Source: Chitinophagaceae bacterium (GTDB lineage: Bacteria > Bacteroidota > Bacteroidia > Chitinophagales > Chitinophagaceae). From it: 5,057 nucleotides of DNA. The stretch is from positions 1 to 5,057 of the forward strand of contig JAOQAL010000730.1 in NCBI GenBank assembly GCA_025963615.1. The letters are read 5' to 3'. Position 1 is the first letter of the stretch. Every line of letters starts with the position of its first letter. The notes below the pieces were generated by a model, which searched no databases, had not been told where the DNA came from, and saw nothing but the letters and a program-made list of their open reading frames with translations. Made by a program: the position numbers and the translations under genes. This document shows positions 1-5,057 of the stretch, in pieces.

Positions 1-2195
1 TTATCGATCCAGACCACATCCATTTTTATGGCGGTAAGTTGTTGGCCCAATTCATCATGGATTTCTCTGGCTATATAGGTGCGCTCTTCCTCCCGGATCT
101 TCTGAAGGTGTTCGGTCAACCGCCTGATCTCTTCATAGGATTGTTTCAGCGTTTCTTCTGTTTTTTTTCTTTCTGTTACGTTGTGTACCAATGATAAGAT
201 CGTTATTACATTTCGGTGCTCATCTCTTAAAACGGAATTATACCATTTGCAATAAATTACCTTTCCATCTTTTGTGTAATTACGGTTCAGACTCAGGTTA
301 CTGTCATCAATTCCTTGTATCAAATGTTCGACAATTTTATTCACTACCTCTATATCGTCCTCATAAACGATAGGAAAGTCGGTGCCATACATGTTTTTCC
401 CGAGCGCTTCTGTGGCATTCCAGCCAAAAATTTCTTCGGCACGCGCCGACCATCGTTTAATATAAAGGTCTTTATTCCACTCAATAACCGCAAGGGGTGT
501 ATTTTCGACATGATATGATAGACGTTGGTAAGCTAACCGCAATTCATCTTCTGACCGCTTTCGTTCCGTGAGATCCTGGGTAGCTCCAAATAACCTGATT
601 GCTTCTCCAGCCTCATTGGTCACAATCTGTCCGCGTGAATGAACAATCCGCTCCTCACCATTGGGTCTCAGTATGCGGTAATAAAAACTATATGACTCTT
701 TGTTTTTGATAGAGCCGTAAATAGTCTTCAGTACCAAATCCCGATCCTCCGGATGGACAAACGACATGGTATCATGAATAGGGTCCATTTCTCCAGGTTC
801 AAACCCAAAGATGCAATACAGCTCATCAGACCAGCTTACGGTGTTACGCTGTAAGTCCCAATCCCAACTGCCGAAATGTGCCAGGCGCTGGGCTTCGGCC
901 AGCAAGCCTTCACTGTGCCGGAGCTTCTCTTCGGCCTGCTTGCGTTCGGTAATATCTTCAGCTATGCCTGCGACCCGGTAGATAAGCCCTGACTCATCTT
1001 TTATAGGAAATGAACGATCCCAAATCCATCGGATCGACCCATCCGGCCTCACGATGCGATACTCCACCTCATCCGGCTCGCGTCGTCGTTCTTTTAATTC
1101 AACTACCCGGGCTTTGTCATCGGGGTGAATGGCATCGGTAAACAAGCGAAGGTCCTGGTACAAACTTTCGCAGGATCGTCCCCAAATTTTTTCATAAGCC
1201 GGGCTGATGTAGAGCATCGATTGTTTTGCCATATCAATCAGCCAGAAGACCTCATGTATATTTTCGGCGATCTGACGGAAACGTTGCTCACTACCCGTCA
1301 ATGCCGCCGTTCGCTGGAGTATTCTTTTTCTAAGCGTGTGATTCCACACAGACAGCCCTGCTATAAACAATATCGCCACTGCCACTGCAGATACAACAAG
1401 GATGAAATAGCGGAGATAATGTCCATATTTGTTGATAGTACTTCCAAACCATTTCTCGTCTATTTGTTTCAGTTTGTCCGGTTTAATGGCCGCGAAGCCG
1501 TTAGACACTATATTTAATAGGGAAGTATTCCCTTTGCAAACAGCACGCCGGAGCTTGTCCCGGAATACCGGCGCCGAATGCCGGAATTCAGCGTCGAGGT
1601 CCATTTTATTCAAAAGATAAAGTGCCGACGGGTCGTCAGCAAGAAAGACATTCAGCGTATGTTCTCTTGCAGCCGTGATGATCGCATCATTATTCTGAAA
1701 CAGGATCATGTTCTTCACTCCATTCGCCTTAAGTTTGTCAATATGTTGATCGCCTGTTTTGACCCCGACTGGAAATCTTTTTAAAGACGCGAGATCTGAT
1801 ACGCCGGAAATGTTGTTTCGAAAATAAACCGAGGCTTCGATTGTGTTATAGGCCGGGGTAAAATCAAAGTAGTCCTGGCGGGCAACCGTCTCGACGATGC
1901 AGTCGATTACATCGAACTCGCCGGCACGCATACGCTGTAACGCTTCGCTCCAGTCCATCGCGTGGATCTCGACCTTGATCCCCGTTTTCTTTTCCCATTC
2001 CTGCCATTGATCAACCAGGATGCCTTGCAACTTACCACCTTCCGGCTGAAACGAGTAGGGAGCATAGTCATTATCCATCACAACACGGATAGTTCGTGCT
2101 GTATCTATGGCAGACTGCGCCATGACACAGGGTGAAACGAAGGCAAGTGCAAGAATGAGAAGACCCGGTATTTTTAAATTGTTTAGATATATCAT
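1..2195 (-). CDS. Membrane sensor histidine kinase: SBP_bac_3, TM helix, three PAS domains, HisKA_3 (3' end outside window)
   Basis: I translated this frame by hand from ATG 2195; it stays open for 731 full codons to the window edge. Residues 1-26 form a signal peptide ending VMA-Q. Residues about 32-250 resemble a type-3 periplasmic solute-binding domain (DNDYAPYSF, later ARQDYFDFTPAY with the conserved Arg106). A single hydrophobic helix spans about 262-284. Three PAS domains follow, at about 300-425, 431-550 and 556-680, each closing with a D/N-[ILV]-TER-K linker (DITERK, DLTERK, NVTERK). A coiled linker leads to the HisKA_3 box REIHDELGQQL, with His713 (bases 57-59) as likely phosphoacceptor. 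The HATPase_c domain must lie beyond base 1. The role is inferred: a periplasmic ligand is sensed, signal crosses the membrane to the PAS/kinase part, and phosphate passes to an unseen response regulator. The ATG is the first in-frame start before the signal peptide; no Shine-Dalgarno is visible. The gene starts 83 bases after the NmrA-like gene and may be co-transcribed with it. Confidence 0.9.
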   Translation of the reverse strand, partial: MIYLNNLKIPGLLILALAFVSPCVMAQSAIDTARTIRVVMDNDYAPYSFQPEGGKLQGILVDQWQEWEKKTGIKVEIHAMDWSEALQRMRAGEFDVIDCIVETVARQDYFDFTPAYNTIEASVYFRNNISGVSDLASLKRFPVGVKTGDQHIDKLKANGVKNMILFQNNDAIITAAREHTLNVFLADDPSALYLLNKMDLDAEFRHSAPVFRDKLRRAVCKGNTSLLNIVSNGFAAIKPDKLKQIDEKWFGSTINKYGHYLRYFILVVSAVAVAILFIAGLSVWNHTLRKRILQRTAALTGSEQRFRQIAENIHEVFWLIDMAKQSMLYISPAYEKIWGRSCESLYQDLRLFTDAIHPDDKARVVELKERRREPDEVEYRIVRPDGSIRWIWDRSFPIKDESGLIYRVAGIAEDITERKQAEEKLRHSEGLLAEAQRLAHFGSWDWDLQRNTVSWSDELYCIFGFEPGEMDPIHDTMSFVHPEDRDLVLKTIYGSIKNKESYSFYYRILRPNGEERIVHSRGQIVTNEAGEAIRLFGATQDLTERKRSEDELRLAYQRLSYHVENTPLAVIEWNKDLYIKRWSARAEEIFGWNATEALGKNMYGTDFPIVYEDDIEVVNKIVEHLIQGIDDSNLSLNRNYTKDGKVIYCKWYNSVLRDEHRNVITILSLVHNVTERKKTEETLKQSYEEIRRLTEHLQKIREEERTYIAREIHDELGQQLTAIKMDVVWID

Positions 2196-2226
2196 CCCAA
2201 AGCCATTACTAACACTAACATCTCAC

Positions 2227-2244
2227 CGCGATAATGCATTCGCG
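2227..2244. repeat. Short inverted repeat between the NmrA-like gene and the SBP kinase
   Basis: The arms CGCGA and TCGCG pair exactly around an 8-base loop that itself contains the palindrome ATGCAT. It lies in the 83-base gap, 32 bases upstream of the kinase start. It could be a weak hairpin or a regulator site. No T-run follows it, so it is not a convincing terminator. It may be chance. Confidence 0.3.
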
Positions 2245-2278
2245 TTTAGAAGTACAATATTCCTGAATCATTTCCTTT

Positions 2279-3229
2279 TTAATCAAGCGGTATGCGTCCT
2301 GCATTTTTTTTGAGCCATAGATCAAATGATTGCAATTCCGGGTTTAGCTCTTTGGAAAGTTTCAGATCACGGATACGGTTACAGTGTTCGTCAAAATCAC
2401 TATAGAATTGAAACATATTTCCCAGGTCATCAGCTGCCGGAAATCCAAAACTGCGGTATTGGGCAGGGGTAACTTCGTTGTAGAACACGTCTTTGTTTAA
2501 TGCCTTTGATAAGGCTTCTGCCATTTCAGTGCCGGTGAGCTGGCCTCCGGCAATACCAACTGACTTGCCAATCATCTCTTTACCTTTTTTAAAAATACCA
2601 TAAGCGCATTTCCCGATATCATCCGCTGCTATTCCGGCCAATTTTTTCTTTCCCATAGGAAGAGTGAGCAGCAGTTTTCCATCGGCCCCTTTCTTCGGCC
2701 CCATACCAAAATAGATCATATTATCCCAGTACAAGGATGCTAATAGAAAAGTAACCGGCAATCCGGCATCTATAAAAAAATGATCGGCTTCACCTTTACC
2801 GTCGAAATGGGGTACTTTATATTTTCCCTGGAGGGTGGGCATACTGTCGTCACTTAATGGCACAAATTTTCTAACATCTTCGAGCGTCGACCAGATCACA
2901 TGTTTTAGTCCTGCGGTTTTTGCCGCTTCAGCCATATTTTTTGCCTCTGCTGTTTCTTTCTCGGCAGAAAGATGTACCCAGAAAAAAGTTACAAAATAAG
3001 CGCCATAGGCACCCGTCAATGCCCGTTCCAGGCCGGCTTTATCATCGATGTCGGCTGCCACGACTTCGGCGCCCATTTTAGCCAGTTCCTTCGCTTTCGC
3101 AGAGCTGGGATCGCGGGTTACAGCACGAACAGCAAATTCACTATTCTTATCGTTAAGAATCGCATGTGCAAGACCGCCGCCCTGGGCTCCGGTAGCGCCA
3201 AATACGACGATAATTTTTTTGGTAGGCAT
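2279..3229 (-). CDS. NmrA/HSCARG-like NAD(P)-binding protein (atypical short-chain dehydrogenase)
   Basis: A complete 316-residue protein, about the family's usual 300. The N-terminal Rossmann fold opens with a beta strand and the dinucleotide motif GATGAQGGG (residues 11-19). VRAVTRDP follows, where Arg39 matches the arginine that favours NADP(H) in the family. Further matches to the human NADPH sensor HSCARG (NMRAL1), recalled from memory, are HFDGKGE (141-147), DGK and LPMG (183-193), FGFPAADDLGNMFQFY (261-276) and a C-terminal LNP...FD.WL segment. The classical SDR YxxxK pair is not evident, as is normal for this family. It has no signal peptide and is presumably cytosolic. The role is either NAD(P)H redox sensing or reduction of an unknown substrate; the sequence does not decide. 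The start is supported by the Rossmann strand beginning within six residues; the leader is A-rich with no Shine-Dalgarno. The upstream LuxR fragment ends 39 bases away. Confidence 0.92.
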   Translation of the reverse strand: MPTKKIIVVFGATGAQGGGLAHAILNDKNSEFAVRAVTRDPSSAKAKELAKMGAEVVAADIDDKAGLERALTGAYGAYFVTFFWVHLSAEKETAEAKNMAEAAKTAGLKHVIWSTLEDVRKFVPLSDDSMPTLQGKYKVPHFDGKGEADHFFIDAGLPVTFLLASLYWDNMIYFGMGPKKGADGKLLLTLPMGKKKLAGIAADDIGKCAYGIFKKGKEMIGKSVGIAGGQLTGTEMAEALSKALNKDVFYNEVTPAQYRSFGFPAADDLGNMFQFYSDFDEHCNRIRDLKLSKELNPELQSFDLWLKKNAGRIPLD

Positions 3230-3268
3230 AGTTTTGATTTTTTTATTTCATTAAGATAAGTAAAATAT

Positions 3269-3466
3269 TTATTGTTTTAATTGTTTCATCTTAAAGGAAC
3301 GTCTAAATTTTGTTGCGATCTCTTTAGAAGTTAAGCCCTCGTACAGGAGTTTGATAATTTCTATTTCACGTACTGTAAGTACTTTTATGTAGTCCGGCAC
3401 TTCGCTCATCGCCAGATTTAATAAAATATTTTTTATTTCATCACAAACAAATGTTTTGGCCTGCAT
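3269..3466 (-). pseudogene. Truncated LuxR-family (GerE) regulator fragment, missing the recognition helix
   Basis: The 65-codon frame contains VLTVREIEIIKLLYEGL (about residues 29-45) and TSKEIATKF, the first two helices of a LuxR/GerE helix-turn-helix. The family then continues with a recognition helix (typically S..TV..H) and a final helix. Here the frame goes to RRSFKMKQLKQ and stops. I checked the other two frames downstream and found no continuation. The frame is open upstream to 3505 with coding-like residues (WNNSFEEL) before ATG 3466, then hits TAA at 3506-3508, so the N-terminal sensor or receiver part is also lost. Without the recognition helix it should not bind DNA as LuxR proteins do. 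It is most likely a relic of a regulator once paired with a nearby kinase. Alternatives are a small expressed protein or an internal deletion that left part of the last helix (the RRSF tail). Confidence 0.7.
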
Positions 3467-3721
3467 CAGTTCTTCAAAAGAATTGTTCCAGGCGATAAAG
3501 GTTGATTATGTGTTGAAACGACCAGGTAGAGAAATTATATTCATATTGACAGAAAAAAATTAGATACGGTGTCTTCCGTTTCCTTGCCCATTATGTCTTT
3601 CTTTTTTGACGGGATCAATCTGCATCTTGTTATCTGCAGTTTACAATTAGATAATGTTGGGAAATGTTTTTAATCTGGGGGAGTAGAGACCTGATTCAAT
3701 AAAAATTATAGTTTGCTGAAG

Positions 3722-3749
3722 AAAAGAGCCTGTAGAAACAGGCCCTTTT
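3722..3749 (-). terminator. Rho-independent-type hairpin, probably bidirectional
   Basis: Arms AAAAGAGCCTGT (3722-3733) and ACAGGCCCTTTT (3738-3749) pair over 12 bases with one A-C mismatch around the loop AGAA. Read on the minus strand, the GC-rich stem is followed by TTTTCTTC, fitting a terminator for the sensor kinase ending 232 bases upstream. On the plus strand it ends in TTTTA, so it could act both ways, although no plus-strand gene is seen. Confidence 0.7.
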
Positions 3750-3854
3750 ACTGCTTTGCAAAAGTTCTCATAAGACAGATCCAGATATAATCTGGCTTTC
3801 AAACGGTTATCGGATAATATACAAACTGGACAAAACTGCAAACCAAAAAGATAT

Positions 3855-3893
3855 TTCACGCAAAGGGCATAAAGAAGCAAAGAACGCGAAGAG
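3855..3893. repeat. Degenerate CGCAAAG-type intergenic tandem repeat
   Basis: Four imperfect 7-9 base units follow each other: CGCAAAG, GGCATAAAG, AAGCAAAG, AACGCGAAG, preceded by TTCA. From memory, similar TTCACGCAAAG...GCAAAG strings recur in intergenic DNA of many Bacteroidota and some other bacteria. Their function is unknown to me. It sits downstream of the kinase stop, outside any credible gene. Confidence 0.45.
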
Positions 3894-3921
3894 GAACGGT
3901 CAAGAATCAATCTTCACTTTC

Positions 3922-3933
3922 CAGACATGTCTG
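3922..3933. repeat. Perfect 12-base palindrome CAGACATGTCTG
   Basis: The sequence equals its own reverse complement. Flanking TTCC and GGAA extend the symmetry into a hairpin with a two-base bulge. It lies 49 bases past the stop of the PAS kinase, so it would be in the 3' untranslated part of that message. It may be a protein-binding site, an RNA stem, or chance. Confidence 0.4.
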
Positions 3934-3981
3934 TGGAATTAACTATCAGCCATACCGGTCAATGAGGTGCAGAAGATGCAT

Positions 3982-5057
3982 TTAATAAGGTACACTGATC
4001 ACTATACTGCAACCCTTACCCGGAGCACTTTCTATTGCCAACTCACCGCTAAAAGAATCAACCCTGTTAATTATATTTGAAATGCCGATCCCTTTTCGTT
4101 TTTCTTTGACATCAAAGCCTTTACCGTCATCGGCCACTACGACATGGATAACGCCGTTCTCCGTTTTTACCGATACGTTCACGTTTTCTGCTCCGGCGTA
4201 TTTTACGATATTATTAAATTGTTCCTGTATAATTCTGTAGATATTCAATTTAAGATCATCGGAGAGAAGCTCGTTTGCTGCCGAATAAGTAAGATCTGTT
4301 TTTATCTTCGTTTGGTCCAGTTTAACAAGGAGGTCCCGGATCAGCATTTCCAGGTCAATGTTTTTATTTGGTGTAACTAACTTTTGGCAGAGTAAACGGA
4401 TTTCTTCAATGGTGACATCCAGCAATTGCCTTGTATATTTTATTAGTTCTTTTATTTTTTCGTTATCGTGTTCTGCCATCTCCAGGTACAACCTTATACT
4501 GGCCAGTATCTGGTTTACATTATCATGCAGTTCCTGTCCGAGGTGATTTCTTTCTTTTTCCTGTGTTTTGATAATAGCTCTTGCAATATTTTTTTGTTCA
4601 TGAATTAGTTGTTCCAAAATTTGCCGCTCTAATGCCTTTAAATTTTCCTCTGCAACTTTACGTCCGGTGATATCACGGGAAAAACAGGCAGCCCCAATGA
4701 TGGCAGCCCCATGATAGATCGGATAAAAGGAAATTTCTGACCAGCCATCTTCCGGGAGTTTAGAATGTTCAATTTCCGTAAAACTTTCTCCTGAAAAAGC
4801 ACGATGGTAATGTTGATAAAAACGATTCAATGATTCACTGTTGATATCACTTGCGGGACTATCGCTTGCTTTTGCAATTGTCTGGTCCGGCATAGCCTTC
4901 ACCATTTTGTCAAATGCCTCATTAGCCGTAATTAGATTGAGGTCCCGGTCTACACTCCACATCAGGTCGTGGGTATTATTGATTAACGCTTTGAGATTAC
5001 CACGGTCAAACTCCCGTTGTTGTTCAATAACCTTCTTCTCTGTGACGTCCCTTCCGT
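3982..5057 (-). CDS. PAS sensor histidine kinase, HisKA_3 plus HATPase_c (5' end outside window)
   Basis: The frame ends at TAA 3982-3984 and is open to the right edge, giving 357 visible residues. The first, GRDVTEKK, is the typical end of a PAS domain, so at least one more PAS lies upstream. The ATG at 4962 falls at the start of the next PAS domain (NNTHDLMWSVD) and is not the real start. Numbered from that Met, the PAS runs about 1-100, ending SRDITGRK. A coiled-coil linker follows, then the HisKA_3 box LGQELHDNVNQIL with His146 (bases 4525-4527) as likely phosphoacceptor. HATPase_c has the N box EQFNNIVKYA (247-256), G1 DDGKGF (278-283) and G2 GIGISNI (291-297), ending SVPY. No transmembrane helix is visible in this part, and the input is unknown. 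The kinase should autophosphorylate and feed a LuxR-type response regulator. No intact one is in the window; a broken LuxR fragment lies about 500 bases downstream. Confidence 0.93.
   Translation of the reverse strand, partial: GRDVTEKKVIEQQREFDRGNLKALINNTHDLMWSVDRDLNLITANEAFDKMVKAMPDQTIAKASDSPASDINSESLNRFYQHYHRAFSGESFTEIEHSKLPEDGWSEISFYPIYHGAAIIGAACFSRDITGRKVAEENLKALERQILEQLIHEQKNIARAIIKTQEKERNHLGQELHDNVNQILASIRLYLEMAEHDNEKIKELIKYTRQLLDVTIEEIRLLCQKLVTPNKNIDLEMLIRDLLVKLDQTKIKTDLTYSAANELLSDDLKLNIYRIIQEQFNNIVKYAGAENVNVSVKTENGVIHVVVADDGKGFDVKEKRKGIGISNIINRVDSFSGELAIESAPGKGCSIVISVPY

Larger units (their letters stand above)
3509..3981. other. Gene-poor gap between PAS kinase and LuxR fragment
   Basis: About 470 bases with no gene I can support. 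The one long frame here (87 codons, minus strand, 3910-3647) gives a Cys/Leu/Ser-rich protein with no recognisable motif and overlaps a terminator hairpin. The gap holds a 12-base palindrome, a CGCAAAG-like repeat and a hairpin terminator, listed separately. At 3625-3509 short coding-like stretches in different minus-strand frames (MQIDPVKKE, then KETEDTVSNFFLSI) could be the decayed start of the LuxR gene; this is speculative. Confidence 0.6.

Noticed and set aside
1125..1517. Plus-strand 130-codon open frame
   Set aside because: It is antisense to the well-supported SBP/PAS kinase frame and shows no domain features; a shadow of that gene.
2196..2278. Promoter for the SBP kinase in the short gap
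   Set aside because: No convincing -33/-7 pair; co-transcription with the NmrA-like gene is equally possible.
2972..3259. Plus-strand open frames opposite the start of the NmrA-like gene
   Set aside because: They are antisense to a clear Rossmann fold and have no recognisable protein family.
3230..3300. Possible Bacteroidota promoter (TAnnTTTG type) for the NmrA-like gene
   Set aside because: TATCTTAA matches only part of the -7 consensus, and no TTG element is found at the right distance upstream; too weak to annotate.
3647..3910. Minus-strand 87-codon open frame
   Set aside because: No recognisable motif, odd composition, and it runs across both the CGCAAAG repeat and the terminator hairpin; probably chance.

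Overview
The window looks like a chromosomal stretch from a Bacteroidota bacterium, probably a Chitinophagaceae-type soil or freshwater organism; this is inference. Pointers are the moderate-to-low and uneven G+C, the absence of clear Shine-Dalgarno sequences, a signal peptide ending in Ala-Gln, and the abundance of multi-PAS histidine kinases of the HisKA_3 (NarX/HPK7) class. All recognisable genes lie on the minus strand, so transcription runs from high to low coordinates.

Layout in transcription order: (1) 5057 to 3982, the C-terminal part of a PAS-containing HisKA_3/HATPase_c sensor kinase whose 5' end is outside the window. (2) 3981 to 3509, a gene-poor gap with a palindrome, a degenerate CGCAAAG-type repeat, a strong hairpin terminator, and perhaps scattered remains of a decayed gene. 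(3) 3466 to 3269, a LuxR-type regulator fragment that breaks off before the DNA-recognition helix. (4) 3229 to 2279, a complete NmrA/HSCARG-like NAD(P)-binding protein. (5) 2195 to 1, a large membrane sensor kinase: signal peptide, periplasmic SBP_bac_3 domain, one transmembrane helix, three PAS domains and the HisKA_3 phosphoacceptor box. It leaves the window before its ATPase domain.

Two phosphorelay sensors therefore flank a putative NADPH-binding redox sensor or reductase and a broken output regulator. No intact response regulator is visible, so the partners of both kinases must lie elsewhere or outside the window. The LuxR fragment may be the relic of one such partner. The large kinase reads as a sensor of a periplasmic small molecule, with its PAS domains adding cytoplasmic redox, ligand or energy input. 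I see no clear mobile element, CRISPR array or RNA gene. The most notable points are the kinase architecture, its uneven base composition, and the truncated LuxR reading frame.
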